From: Acinetobacter pecorum
GTDB lineage: Bacteria; Pseudomonadota; Gammaproteobacteria; Pseudomonadales; Moraxellaceae
Reading direction: 5' to 3'
DNA: 64,000 bases
Assembly (NCBI RefSeq): GCF_014837015.1
Contig: NZ_JACSPT010000012.1
Coordinates: 1 to 64,000, forward strand
Numbering within the stretch: the stretch's first letter is position 1; each line of letters opens with the position of its first letter. This document shows, piece after piece, positions 36,716 to 45,552 of this stretch. Under the pieces are notes generated by a model, which did no database searches, was not told the origin of the DNA, and worked only from the letters and a program-made list of their open reading frames with translations. The position numbers and the translations under genes are program-made.

Positions 36716-37279
36716 TTATTTTTTAGACGATTTAGATTGTCGCATCATGCTGGTGAGTACGTGATCCTTATCGATAAAATGATGTTTCAGTGCTGCGGCA
36801 ATATGTCCGGTTAAAAGGAGTCCCACCGCCCAGGAAAGCCAGATATGCAGAGGTTTTGCGATGGCGGTCACAGCCGGATTTTCTGCAATCAGTGCCGGAA
36901 GCTTAAATAAATACAGCACCGGTGCTGGGTAGCCCAGACTCCAGCTATATAAACAGCCGGTGACAGGTAGGGCAATCAGCATGAAATACAAAGCCAGATG
37001 ACCTGCATGTGCTAAAGTTTTCATCCGGGATGACATAGTGTCAGATAGTTCGGGGGCAGGATGGGTGTAGCGCCAGAAGATTCGTACAACCAGCAGGAAA
37101 ATAATGGTGGTGGCGATATTTTTATGCAGGGTGATGACATCGCCTTTAAAGCTGCTATCGACCTCATAACTTAAAAAATCCCCACTATAAAAACCAATCA
37201 GCCACGCTGCAATAAAGATAATCGCCATGATCCAGTGCAGCCATTGTGCCGTGCGTGTGTAATATTGTACTTTTTCCAT
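36716..37279 (-). CDS. cybB: Cytochrome b561-family protein
   Basis: A 187-residue inner-membrane diheme cytochrome with four helices. Candidate heme ligands are H15 (AQWLHW), H51 (ITLHKN) and the late histidines in KPLHIWLSW and LLLTGHIAAALKHH. E. coli CybB is a superoxide:ubiquinone oxidoreductase; related b561 proteins pass electrons between quinone and periplasmic partners. The lipoprotein genes on each side are on the opposite strand, so any functional link is only by position. Confidence 0.9.
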   Translation of the reverse strand: MEKVQYYTRTAQWLHWIMAIIFIAAWLIGFYSGDFLSYEVDSSFKGDVITLHKNIATTIIFLLVVRIFWRYTHPAPELSDTMSSRMKTLAHAGHLALYFMLIALPVTGCLYSWSLGYPAPVLYLFKLPALIAENPAVTAIAKPLHIWLSWAVGLLLTGHIAAALKHHFIDKDHVLTSMMRQSKSSKK

Positions 37280-37497
37280 GTGATTTTCTGTGGCCCATCA
37301 AAGATGGACGCACCTTAGCAAAGGGCGAATCAGCTCAGCAATTCCAAATCTGCAACGCTATGGTGGCTTTCATGCAACATCCATTGAAATGGCTGGGTGC
37401 AGATTAAACATTCAGGATGATTTTTAGATTTCTTATTCAGGTGAATTTCGGCACAATAGCGTCACGCTTCATATATGAATAAACAAGGAACAGATCT

Positions 37498-37869
37498 GTG
37501 AAAAAATTATTGATTGCACTGGCTCCAATTGCTTTGGTTTTATCGGCTTGTGCAACAACAGGCAGTCCTGAGACTCAAACCACGACTCAGCAACTGGGTG
37601 GGGCTGCGCTTAAAATCGCGATCAATGCAAAATGTACGACTGAGCTGAATAATATTCCGGCATGGCAAACAGCAACACGTCTCATGACTACAACACAAAA
37701 ACAGGATATCCAGACTGAAATTTGTGGCTGTGTCAGTGAAAAAGCACCACAGAATGTAACAGCGGTAGATCTGGCAACTGCAGCAATTGATCCCACAGCA
37801 CGTGCGACGATTGTCGGTAATGTGGTGGCAAAAACCATTAACGCTTGTGTAGCTGAAGCTGTAAACTAA
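37498..37869 (+). CDS. Small lipoprotein with conserved cysteines (paralog B)
   Basis: A 123-residue lipoprotein starting at GTG with AAGGA upstream. The lipobox is LSAC (C18), followed by a Thr/Gln-rich linker and the four-cysteine domain (AKCTTEL, ICGCVSEK, INACVAE). It is the paralog of the lipoprotein at 36319; spacing of all four cysteines is identical. Function unknown. It has its own terminator just before rnhB. Confidence 0.75.
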   Translation: MKKLLIALAPIALVLSACATTGSPETQTTTQQLGGAALKIAINAKCTTELNNIPAWQTATRLMTTTQKQDIQTEICGCVSEKAPQNVTAVDLATAAIDPTARATIVGNVVAKTINACVAEAVN

Positions 37870-37884
37870 GCCAAGATTAAATTG

Positions 37885-37914
37885 AAATAGGCTGACCGGT
37901 TCAGCCTATTTTTT
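37885..37914 (+). terminator. Terminator between lipoprotein B and rnhB
   Basis: AAATAGGCTGA pairs with TCAGCCTATTT around CCGGT, followed by more T. It ends 13 bases before the rnhB start, so read-through may feed rnhB. Confidence 0.85.
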
Positions 37915-37927
37915 ATGGAAGAAAGAC

Positions 37928-38515
37928 ATGAAAATTGCTGGTGTAGATGAAGCAGGGCGTGGGCCATTAGTGGGTTCGGTTGTCGCTGCGGCAGTTATTT
38001 TGGATCCGAACAACCCGATTGAGGGTTTAAATGATTCTAAAAAACTTACTGAAAAGAAGCGTGAAAAGCTTTTTATCGAAATTCGGGAAAAAGCCCTGGC
38101 ATGGGCCATTGCTGAGGCTTCTGCAGCAGAGATTGATGAGTATAATATTTTACAGGCCTCTTTGCTGGCGATGCGTCGCGCTGTAGAAGCTTTGCCAGTT
38201 CAGCCTGAGCATGTACTGGTCGATGGCAACAAGATTCCACAGGGCCTTGAGATGAGCTGTGATGCTATCATTGGGGGGGATGCGCTGCATGCTGAAATTT
38301 CAGCAGCCAGTATTCTGGCTAAAGTAACCCGAGATCATCAGATGATCGAGATGGATCAGAAGCATCCGCAATTTGGTTTTGCCAAGCATAAAGGTTATCC
38401 AACCAAGGCGCATTTTGAAGCGATTGCCCTGCACGGTGTTATTGATGAGCATCGCCGCAGTTTTGGACCGGTAAAAAAAGTGCTTGCAACATTGCAGCAA
38501 GAGGTAAAACTTTAG
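37928..38515 (+). CDS. rnhB: Ribonuclease HII
   Basis: A 195-residue enzyme that removes ribonucleotides and RNA primers from DNA. The [12 protein letters not shown] motif holds catalytic D7 and E8, a further Asp is in VLVDGNKIP, and KVTRDHQM supplies the last. [17 protein letters not shown] is the usual C-terminal motif. GGAAG precedes the ATG. The length is normal. It is placed alone here rather than in the lpxB-dnaE order of enterobacteria. Confidence 0.95.
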   Translation: MKIAGVDEAGRGPLVGSVVAAAVILDPNNPIEGLNDSKKLTEKKREKLFIEIREKALAWAIAEASAAEIDEYNILQASLLAMRRAVEALPVQPEHVLVDGNKIPQGLEMSCDAIIGGDALHAEISAASILAKVTRDHQMIEMDQKHPQFGFAKHKGYPTKAHFEAIALHGVIDEHRRSFGPVKKVLATLQQEVKL

Positions 38516-38570
38516 ACTTTATTAAATTTTTTAATTATTTAGAGTGCTTATATAGAATACAGAGAAATTT

Positions 38571-38593
38571 AAAGCGGCTAAAAAAGCCGCTTT
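38571..38593. terminator. Terminator between rnhB and csrA
   Basis: AAAGCGGCT and AGCCGCTTT enclose AAAAA. It lies between convergent genes and may act on both; the U-runs are short. Confidence 0.65.
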
Positions 38594-38609
38594 ATGATTT
38601 ACACAAAAA

Positions 38610-38864
38610 TTAACGGTTAAAGTTATTTTGTGTCTGATTATCATCTTCAAAAGAAGGCTGGTAATCTTGATCGATATGTTGAAGATGTTCATGCATTGCG
38701 CGTTCATGCTGGATACGCTGGTATATCTCTTCACGGTGCACAGAGACTTCTTTAGGAGCATTTACCCCAATACGAACCTGATTACCTTTTACACCAAGTA
38801 CAGTCACGCTGACTTGGTCACCAATCATTAAAGTTTCCCCGACGCGTCGAGTCAGAATCAGCAT
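38610..38864 (-). CDS. csrA: Carbon storage regulator CsrA
   Basis: An 84-residue RNA-binding dimer that blocks or stabilises mRNAs at GGA motifs. The core [16 protein letters not shown] and VHREEI (with the key Arg near 44) is intact. The C-terminal tail, about 20 residues longer than in E. coli, is acidic, with Asn/Gln at the end, as in Acinetobacter. AGGAG lies before the ATG. It follows lysC, the common alaS-lysC-csrA order. Confidence 0.95.
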   Translation of the reverse strand: MLILTRRVGETLMIGDQVSVTVLGVKGNQVRIGVNAPKEVSVHREEIYQRIQHERAMHEHLQHIDQDYQPSFEDDNQTQNNFNR

Positions 38865-39022
38865 GTTTTTCTCCTTGCAAAATGCAAAACCTGCAATCTA
38901 TTGAATGTAAAATAAAAAGCACAACCAAAAATTATAAAATAATATCTGGATAGAAATTCTGTCACCTGAATGAAAGACTTTAATCTATCTCAGTTGGTTA
39001 AAAATCCTCATGCTTAATATAA

Positions 39023-39056
39023 CAGAGCCACTATAAAAAAAACTATAGCGGCTCTG
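39023..39056 (-). terminator. Terminator-like hairpin after lysC
   Basis: On the minus strand CAGAGCCGCTATA pairs with TATAGTGGCTCTG (one G-U) around eight bases. The U-run is poor, so some transcription may continue into csrA. Confidence 0.6.
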
Positions 39057-39114
39057 CATTTTTGTAGAATTTTATAAAATAGTGTCAAACAATGACAATA
39101 TTTTGTTTTTTCGC

Positions 39115-40395
39115 TTAAGCGCGTGCGCTAGATTCGCCTTGTTCGCGGTCTAGACCAAATGCGGTATGCAATGAACGTACAGCAAGTTCAAGATAATTCT
39201 CTTCAATGATGACTGAAATCTTGATTTCAGAAGTCGAGATCATCAGGATGTTAATACCTTCGTCAGCCAGGGCGGTGAACATTTTGCTCGCTACACCTGC
39301 ATGAGAACGCATGCCTACACCTACGATCGATACTTTTACGATGTCATCACGAGTCGCAACTTCACGTGCGCCAATTTCTTTAGCGGTTGCTTCAAGAATT
39401 GCTTTTGCTTTTGCAAGTTCGCCACGGTTTACAGTGAATGTGAAGTCAGTCGTACCATCTTCTTCTACGTTTTGGATGATCATATCGACTTCGATATTCG
39501 CAGCGCCAATCGGTGCTAAGATTTTAGATGCAATACCTGGAATATCAGGCACACCTAGGATAGTCAGTTTAGCTTCGTCACGGTTAAACGCGATACCAGA
39601 GATAATTGGCTGTTCCATGTTGTCTTCCAATTCAGTCGTAATAAGTGTGCCAACGTTGTTTTTAAATTCTTCGTCAAACGCGCCATCATTGTCATTGTCA
39701 AAGCTTGAAAGTACGCGTAAAGGTACTTGATATTTACCCGCAAATTCAACAGAGCGAATTTGTAGAACTTTTGAACCAAGTGATGCCATTTCTAGCATTT
39801 CTTCAAACGAAATACGGTCGACTTTTTTCGCTTTTGGTGCAACGCGAGGGTCAGTGGTATATACGCCATCAACGTCAGTATAGATTTGGCATTCATCCGC
39901 TTTGAGTGCAGCAGCCAGTGCCACACCTGAAGTATCAGAACCGCCACGACCTAAAGTTGTTGTGTTGCCTTCAGCATCAAAGCCCTGGAAGCCGGCAACT
40001 ACAATTACACGACCCGCGTCCAGATTTTTAGTCAATACGTCAGTATCAATCGACTCGATACGGGCTTTGGTAAATGCGCTGTCAGTCTTAATGCCAACCT
40101 GGCGTCCAGTCAAAGATTTAGCTTCAACCCCGATCGAATTCAACGCCATTGCAAGCATGGAAATCGTTACCTGTTCACCCGTAGAAACCATTTGGTCTAG
40201 TTCACGCGGATCAGGGGTTTCGGTAATGGCTTTCGCTAAAGCGAGCAGACGATTGGTCTCGCCACTCATTGCCGATACAACCACCACTACCTTGTGGCCG
40301 TGGTCATGCCAGCGCTTTACACGACGAGCAACATTTAAAATGCGCTCTGGAGTACCCATAGAGGTACCGCCATATTTTTGAACGATTAATGCCAT
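39115..40395 (-). CDS. lysC: Aspartate kinase
   Basis: A 426-residue cytosolic enzyme that phosphorylates aspartate for lysine, threonine and methionine synthesis. It has KYGGTSMG at the N-terminus, STGEQVT, GRGGSDTSGVALA, and two ACT domains in the last 160 residues with VGVGMRSHAGVASKMF, the allosteric part. The length fits the alpha2beta2-type kinase, which often also has an internal start for the beta subunit. It lies between alaS and csrA on the same strand. Confidence 0.95.
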   Translation of the reverse strand: MALIVQKYGGTSMGTPERILNVARRVKRWHDHGHKVVVVVSAMSGETNRLLALAKAITETPDPRELDQMVSTGEQVTISMLAMALNSIGVEAKSLTGRQVGIKTDSAFTKARIESIDTDVLTKNLDAGRVIVVAGFQGFDAEGNTTTLGRGGSDTSGVALAAALKADECQIYTDVDGVYTTDPRVAPKAKKVDRISFEEMLEMASLGSKVLQIRSVEFAGKYQVPLRVLSSFDNDNDGAFDEEFKNNVGTLITTELEDNMEQPIISGIAFNRDEAKLTILGVPDIPGIASKILAPIGAANIEVDMIIQNVEEDGTTDFTFTVNRGELAKAKAILEATAKEIGAREVATRDDIVKVSIVGVGMRSHAGVASKMFTALADEGINILMISTSEIKISVIIEENYLELAVRSLHTAFGLDREQGESSARA

Positions 40396-40414
40396 AGTTG
40401 TTCCATATAAACCA

Positions 40415-40440
40415 TGACCCTGATATTCCTATCAGGGTCA
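40415..40440. repeat. 11-bp perfect inverted repeat between alaS and lysC
   Basis: TGACCCTGATA and TATCAGGGTCA close on a TTCC loop in the 64-base alaS-lysC gap. Without a U-run it is not a clear terminator; a processing or stabilising stem is plausible. Confidence 0.75.
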
Positions 40441-40459
40441 GTTACACAAAATGAAGTTT

Positions 40460-43138
40460 TTATTTTGCTGCAAGCCAAGCTGGTAAATCAGCCATCACTG
40501 AAGCAAACTTCTCGTTAAGTGGTGCGCCACCTTGTGCCAAGTCAGGTTTACCACCACCTTTACCACCGAGCTCAGTTGCCAAGTGTTTGATGATGTCACC
40601 TGCTTTAATAGAAGCAGTAAAGTCTTTTGCAACAGATGCGATCAAGCTCACCTTGTCACCCTCTACACCTGCAAGAACAATAACTGCATTTTCTAATTTA
40701 GATTTCACGCCGTCATGGAGGTTACGAAGTGATTTCGCATCCATCCCCTGAACCGTTGTGATGAGTGTTTGACGACCTGCAATTTCTTGAACCTGGCCTA
40801 AAAGTTCACCGGCTTGCAGGCTTGCCAATTTTTGATTGAGTTGTTCAATCTGTTTTTGCAAGCTTGATGCTGTATCAACCAGCGCTTCAACTTTCTCAAT
40901 CGTTTGATCTTTTTGAGCTTTTAATAGGCTATTAATAGTGTTGATATCACGATCCGCTTTTTGAGCTACTTCAACTGCTTTGGTACCAGTCACTGCTTCG
41001 ATACGACGTACACCCGCTGCCACACCACCTTCAGAAGTGATCTTAAACAGACCGATATCGCCAGTGCGCTTCACATGAATACCGCCACACAGTTCGATGG
41101 AGAAGTTTTTCTCTTCAATCACAGAACCCATAGACAGTACGCGAACTTCTTCACCGTATTTTTCACCGAACAGCATCATCGCACCTTTTGCTTTCGCAGA
41201 TTCGATGTCTAGCAGTTCAGTTGTTACTTCAGTGTTTGCGATGACTTCAGCATTCACAAGACGTTCAATTTCTTGAAGCTGTTCAAAAGTCACAGGCTGG
41301 TCATTGGCAAAGTCGAAACGTAAAATGTCAGATGCAACCAATGAGCCTTTTTGCTGGACGTGTGCACCCAGGATTTGACGAAGAGCAGCGTGTAACAAGT
41401 GAGTTGCAGAGTGGTTGCGTGCAGTTGCGGCACGAATGTCTGCTTTTACCGTTGCTTCTACATTTTGAGTAACTTTCAAGTTACCCATGGTCACGATCCC
41501 TTGGTGTACAAATGCACCGCCAGATTTCTTGGTATCCTGAACTTCGAAAATACCGGTATCGTTTTTGAAGAGTCCTGTATCACCGATTTGACCACCGCTT
41601 TCTGCATAGAAAGGAGTCTGGTTCAATACGATCAGTGCTTCGTCGCCTTCAACTACTTCGTCAACTTGCTCGCCATCTTTATAGATTGCGATGATTTGAC
41701 CTTGACCAGCAGTGGCGTCATAACCTTCAAACTGAGTTTCACCTTCAACTTTCACAACAGAGTTATAGTCGATTGCGAATTTGCCTGCATCACGAGCGCG
41801 TTGACGTTGTGCAGCCATTTCAGTTTCGAAACCAGCTTCGTCAATTGTTAAATCACGTTCACGTGCAATGTCAGCGGTTAAGTCAGTCGGGAAACCGTAA
41901 GTGTCGTAAAGTTTAAATACCACTTCACCTGGAATCACAGAGCCTTTCAAGTTTGCTAGTTCACCTTCAAGCAATTTCAGACCTTGCTCAAGTGTTTTGG
42001 CAAACTGTTCTTCTTCTTTCAGCAGTTGTGCTTCGATGCGTGCTTTGTTAGCTTCCAGTTCAGGATATGCTTCGCCCATTACTTCAATTAAAGGCTGTAA
42101 CATCTTATAGAAGAATGAACCTGTCGCACCCAGTTTATTACCGTGACGAACTGCACGACGGATGATACGACGCAATACATAACCACGGCCTTCATTAGAC
42201 GGGTTTACACCATCCGCAATCAGGAAGCAGCATGAACGTGCATGGTCGGCAACCACTTTTAAAGATGCAGGATAATCTACGGGCTTGCCTTCAGCTTGTG
42301 CTTTTGCTTCAAGTTCAGAAGTGTCTAAACCGATGATTTCAGCAGCCGCTTTTAACAAGTGCTGGAACAGGTCGATTTCATAATTTGAGTTAACGTGCTG
42401 AAGAACAGCAGAAATACGCTCCAAACCCATACCTGTATCAACAGAAGGTGCTGGAAGAGGGTGTAACACACCATCTGCAGTACGGTTAAACTGCATGAAA
42501 ACGTTGTTCCAGATTTCGATGAAGCGGTCACCATCTTCTTCAGGCGTGCCCGGCAGGCCACCCCAGATATGATCACCGTGGTCAAAGAAAATTTCAGAAC
42601 AAGGACCGCAAGGACCGGTATCGCCCATTGCCCAGAAGTTGTCTGATGCGTATTGACCGCCTTTGTTGTCGCCAATGCGGATAATACGGCTGGCATCTAG
42701 ACCGATTTCTTTGTTCCAGATATCAAATGCTTCGTCATCAGTGTGGTACACAGTGGCGTAGAGTTTATCTTTAGGTAGTGCTAACCATTCATCGCTCGTT
42801 AAGAATTCCCAGGCAAATTTGATCGCATCACGCTTGAAGTAGTCACCAAACGAGAAGTTACCTAGCATTTCAAAGAAAGTATGATGACGGGCGGTATAAC
42901 CCACATTGTCCAAGTCGTTGTGTTTACCACCTGCGCGTACGCATTTCTGTGATGATACGGCACGGACATAATCGCGTTTTTCTAGACCTAAGAAGCAATC
43001 TTTAAACTGGTTCATACCCGCATTGGTGAACAGCAAAGTTGGGTCATTGGCGGGTACTAGAGAACTCGACGCGACACGTGTATGCCCTTGCGATTCAAAG
43101 TAACGCAAAAATGCTTCACGAATTTCAGCTGATGTCAT
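40460..43138 (-). CDS. alaS: Alanyl-tRNA synthetase
   Basis: A class II synthetase of 892 residues charging tRNA-Ala. [19 protein letters not shown] begins the catalytic core, with [10 protein letters not shown] and [13 protein letters not shown] following. The editing domain has [13 protein letters not shown] and [10 protein letters not shown] zinc ligands, and the C-Ala domain ends [12 protein letters not shown]. The ATG at 43138 gives this normal N-terminus; upstream codons in frame are leader. Confidence 0.97.
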   Translation of the reverse strand: MTSAEIREAFLRYFESQGHTRVASSSLVPANDPTLLFTNAGMNQFKDCFLGLEKRDYVRAVSSQKCVRAGGKHNDLDNVGYTARHHTFFEMLGNFSFGDYFKRDAIKFAWEFLTSDEWLALPKDKLYATVYHTDDEAFDIWNKEIGLDASRIIRIGDNKGGQYASDNFWAMGDTGPCGPCSEIFFDHGDHIWGGLPGTPEEDGDRFIEIWNNVFMQFNRTADGVLHPLPAPSVDTGMGLERISAVLQHVNSNYEIDLFQHLLKAAAEIIGLDTSELEAKAQAEGKPVDYPASLKVVADHARSCCFLIADGVNPSNEGRGYVLRRIIRRAVRHGNKLGATGSFFYKMLQPLIEVMGEAYPELEANKARIEAQLLKEEEQFAKTLEQGLKLLEGELANLKGSVIPGEVVFKLYDTYGFPTDLTADIARERDLTIDEAGFETEMAAQRQRARDAGKFAIDYNSVVKVEGETQFEGYDATAGQGQIIAIYKDGEQVDEVVEGDEALIVLNQTPFYAESGGQIGDTGLFKNDTGIFEVQDTKKSGGAFVHQGIVTMGNLKVTQNVEATVKADIRAATARNHSATHLLHAALRQILGAHVQQKGSLVASDILRFDFANDQPVTFEQLQEIERLVNAEVIANTEVTTELLDIESAKAKGAMMLFGEKYGEEVRVLSMGSVIEEKNFSIELCGGIHVKRTGDIGLFKITSEGGVAAGVRRIEAVTGTKAVEVAQKADRDINTINSLLKAQKDQTIEKVEALVDTASSLQKQIEQLNQKLASLQAGELLGQVQEIAGRQTLITTVQGMDAKSLRNLHDGVKSKLENAVIVLAGVEGDKVSLIASVAKDFTASIKAGDIIKHLATELGGKGGGKPDLAQGGAPLNEKFASVMADLPAWLAAK

Positions 43139-43542
43139 AAAACGAGTACTCACAACCAAGTCACTCCATAATTTCCGATTTGGCAAAAACACCACAGTCT
43201 GACAAGCATACAAAAGCTCTGCTGCAATGTGGGGCTTAAAAATTTAAAACGCCAAATTATAACGGAAAAAGCAGTACGCACCAATCATTTTAAAACCAAT
43301 TGCTAAGGATTTATGTGCTTAGGTTTTTTGCTAAATAGTTAAATTGAATCTTTCTAAGGGCAAAATTCCGATAATTTCATCTCTTGAAAAATAACTGGAA
43401 TTTTAAATGATGCAGAGAGAACCTGATCTATCAGAAAGAAAATAATCGAAAATCAGTATTTTCACTGAAGTTTTTTAATGTACGGCACCAGAAATCCTTT
43501 AACATAGAAGAGTTCTAAAATAGGCATATTAAAGGTTGAGTC
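43139..43542. other. Divergent spacer between alaS and the Epd-like gene
   Basis: About 400 AT-rich bases without a gene. It has a bulged terminator-like hairpin near 43293-43328 (CTAAG/CTTAG then GTTTTTT) and the first copy of a 17-base repeat, which is listed separately. Promoters for both flanking genes should be here. Confidence 0.5.
43445..43461 (+). repeat. 17-base direct repeat, copy 1 (GAAAAT-N4-ATTTTC dyad)
   Basis: ATCGAAAATCAGTATTT recurs exactly at 44666-44682. In this copy the neighbouring bases complete the dyad GAAAAT-CAGT-ATTTTC. It lies about 80 bases before the Epd-like gene. Confidence 0.8.
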
Positions 43543-44565
43543 ATGCAACGAGTGGCAATCAATGGATTTGGGCGTATTGGACGGAATGTACTACGTGCAT
43601 GGTTTGAAAATCCGAAAGATTTTAACTTTGAAATCGTAGCCATTAACGATATTGCCGATGTTGAAACCCTGATTCATCTGTTTAAATATGACTCAACCCA
43701 TGGCCGTTTTTCAGGGCAGGTAGATCTCAGCTATGATGCTGAACATATTTATCTGCATATCAGCTATAAAGATGCCACTTTAAAAGTACAGGTTTTGTGT
43801 GAAGCCGAACCGGCAAAGCTGCCTTGGCAAAATCTGGCTGTAGATGTAGTACTTGAGTGTACCGGGCTGTTCCGTTCCCGTGAAGCCGCGACCCAGCATA
43901 TTCAGGCAGGGGCGAAACGTGTGATTATCGGTGCCGCACCTTTTGATACGGTGGATGCTGCGATTGTCTATGGTGTCAATCATCATGAAGTCAAAGCATC
44001 GGATCAGATCATTTCCAGTGTTTCTTGTACTACACAGGCTTTGGTACCACTGGTCAAAATTGTCGATGATGCATTTGGTATCAATAGCGCCCTGATGACC
44101 GAAATCCATGCTGTTACGGCGGATCAATCGGTACTGGATCATGCACATCGTGATTTGCGTCGTGCACGTGCCTCGGGCCATAACATCATTCCTACGACTT
44201 CGAGCGCACTGGGTGCCTTAAAGCGGGTAATGCCGAAAATGGAAGATCGTATCGATGGTTATTCGATTCGGGTGCCGACTATTAATGTCGCTGCAATTGA
44301 TTTGACCTTTGTTTCTCAGTCACCGATTACCGATCACAAGCTGAATGAAGTTCTGATCAAGGCTGCCCGGCAGGACTTCGCAGAAATCATGGCGGTAACA
44401 GATGAGCCTTTGGTATCCAGTGATTTTAATCATTCTCCATATTCACTGATTGTGGATTTGACTCAGACGCTGGTGGTTGGACACCAAGCTAAAGTTTTTG
44501 CCTGGTATGATAATGAATGGGGCTATGCCAACCGTTTATTAGATTTATGTGAATCATTTCATTAA
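43543..44565 (+). CDS. epd: Erythrose-4-phosphate / glyceraldehyde-3-phosphate dehydrogenase-like enzyme
   Basis: A 340-residue GAPDH-superfamily enzyme. The NAD-binding start is VAINGFGRIGRNVLRAW, the nucleophile Cys is in SSVSCTTQALVPLVK, and the activating His is in EIHAVTADQ. Usual family text is SCTTN; here the Asn is Gln. RRARASGHNIIPTT and DFNHSPYSLIVD resemble Epd, the enzyme of pyridoxal-phosphate synthesis. A glycolytic or gluconeogenic GAPDH role cannot be excluded. It is monocistronic with a strong terminator. Confidence 0.8.
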   Translation: MQRVAINGFGRIGRNVLRAWFENPKDFNFEIVAINDIADVETLIHLFKYDSTHGRFSGQVDLSYDAEHIYLHISYKDATLKVQVLCEAEPAKLPWQNLAVDVVLECTGLFRSREAATQHIQAGAKRVIIGAAPFDTVDAAIVYGVNHHEVKASDQIISSVSCTTQALVPLVKIVDDAFGINSALMTEIHAVTADQSVLDHAHRDLRRARASGHNIIPTTSSALGALKRVMPKMEDRIDGYSIRVPTINVAAIDLTFVSQSPITDHKLNEVLIKAARQDFAEIMAVTDEPLVSSDFNHSPYSLIVDLTQTLVVGHQAKVFAWYDNEWGYANRLLDLCESFH

Positions 44566-44586
44566 GTTCGAGTTATTTAAATCCCT

Positions 44587-44613
44587 AAAGCACCGAAGAT
44601 AAGGTGCTTTTTT
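44587..44613 (+). terminator. Terminator of the Epd-like gene
   Basis: AAAGCACC and GGTGCTTT enclose GAAGATAA, followed by TTT. Confidence 0.85.
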
Positions 44614-44665
44614 CATGTCCAGAATATTTTGCCAGCCAATTTTTAGGAGAATTTGGCTGTAATTG

Positions 44666-44682
44666 ATCGAAAATCAGTATTT
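44666..44682 (+). repeat. 17-base direct repeat, copy 2
   Basis: The same ATCGAAAATCAGTATTT as at 43445-43461, 1221 bases further on and 92 bases before the coiled-coil protein gene. The dyad is less complete here (ATTTG replaces ATTTTC). Confidence 0.8.
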
Positions 44683-44757
44683 GAAGCTGAATTAGTTAGA
44701 TTATCTGCAGTATTTTTCGTTAAGATAAAAACAATAAAATGAAATAAGAGCAAGCAC

Positions 44758-45069
44758 ATGATGATGGTTTGGGGTTTTATTATACTGCTGACTTTGGCGG
44801 TGATTTTTCTGATCTGGCTGCAGTTTAATCAGAATGATGAGCCACGTACCGAGCAAGGTGTGCCAGTTGAAGAAAAAGTCGCGCATCTTGAAGAAAACTT
44901 AAAAAAGACTCTGGAAATTATGCAGGATCTGGCCAAAAAAATGCATGTCCAGCAGGAAGTACTGGATCAGACCACAACAAAGCTTCAGCAGGTTGAGTTG
45001 CAAAATGCGGAGCTGGTCAGTTTACTGACTAAAGTGGTTGATCCCCAGAAATCATCCCACCCCCTTTAG
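44758..45069 (+). CDS. Membrane-anchored coiled-coil protein
   Basis: A 103-residue protein of unrecognised family. One N-terminal transmembrane helix (about 4-22, WGFIILLTLAVIFLIW), a short acidic linker, then a coiled coil from about 37 to 90 (heptads in EKVAHLEENLKKTLEIM and QTTTKLQQVELQNAEL). The cytoplasmic or periplasmic side is not evident. The A-rich leader has a weak ribosome site. The layout resembles small cell-envelope scaffold proteins, without further proof. Confidence 0.65.
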   Translation: MMMVWGFIILLTLAVIFLIWLQFNQNDEPRTEQGVPVEEKVAHLEENLKKTLEIMQDLAKKMHVQQEVLDQTTTKLQQVELQNAELVSLLTKVVDPQKSSHPL

Positions 45070-45552
45070 AGATCTTTTGAAAGGAGGCAGTACCAGACTA
45101 TAGAGAGCATTCAGCCAGATAAAACCATTTTGCATAAACTGTGAAATGGAGGGGATAAAGTCAAGTACTGGCACAGCTGATAGACCCAATTCTCATTTGA
45201 TTACGCGCGATTGTTTTTCAGACGCGGATGAGCATATCTGGATTCTGATAATAAGTTCCAGATGCATTATTTAACTCAAATTCTCTGCCGTCACAGGATA
45301 AAACTGAAATCTCAGTGTAAACGGTAAAAATTATGATGGGACTATCCTTGATTTAATGCTGGGTTTTGTGTTTTTAAGATGCAATAAAATGCTGATAGTT
45401 GACACAATTGTTGATCCTTTCATCAGGTGGCGAAAATTATAAAATTTGCGATGCACAGCCAAAACTATCGTGCTAGACTAGGAGAAATCGGGTGTGCTCC
45501 CGATTTTTTTATGCGGATTCGTTCCGCGCTGACAAGAATTTAGGTTTACAAC
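45070..45552. other. 480-base region upstream of hisZ without a recognised gene
   Basis: No supported reading frame. A GGAGG at 45082 is not followed by a frame. A small dyad ACTGA/TCAGT lies at 45303-45316. A good terminator ends at 45510, and a GCGGA/TCCGC hairpin at about 45513-45527 sits before the hisZ start. Something upstream is probably transcribed toward hisZ; no His-codon leader peptide was seen. Confidence 0.5.
45485..45510 (+). terminator. Terminator upstream of hisZ with no gene in front
   Basis: AAATCGGG and CCCGATTT enclose TGTGCT, then more T. It ends 42 bases before the hisZ start, so it either ends an unseen transcript or attenuates hisZ. Confidence 0.7.

Noticed and set aside
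43293..43328. Terminator-like hairpin between alaS and the Epd-like gene
   Set aside because: The stem is bulged and no gene precedes it on the + strand; it may be chance in AT-rich DNA.
45070..45510. Histidine leader peptide controlling hisZ
   Set aside because: No frame with a run of His codons exists upstream of the terminator.
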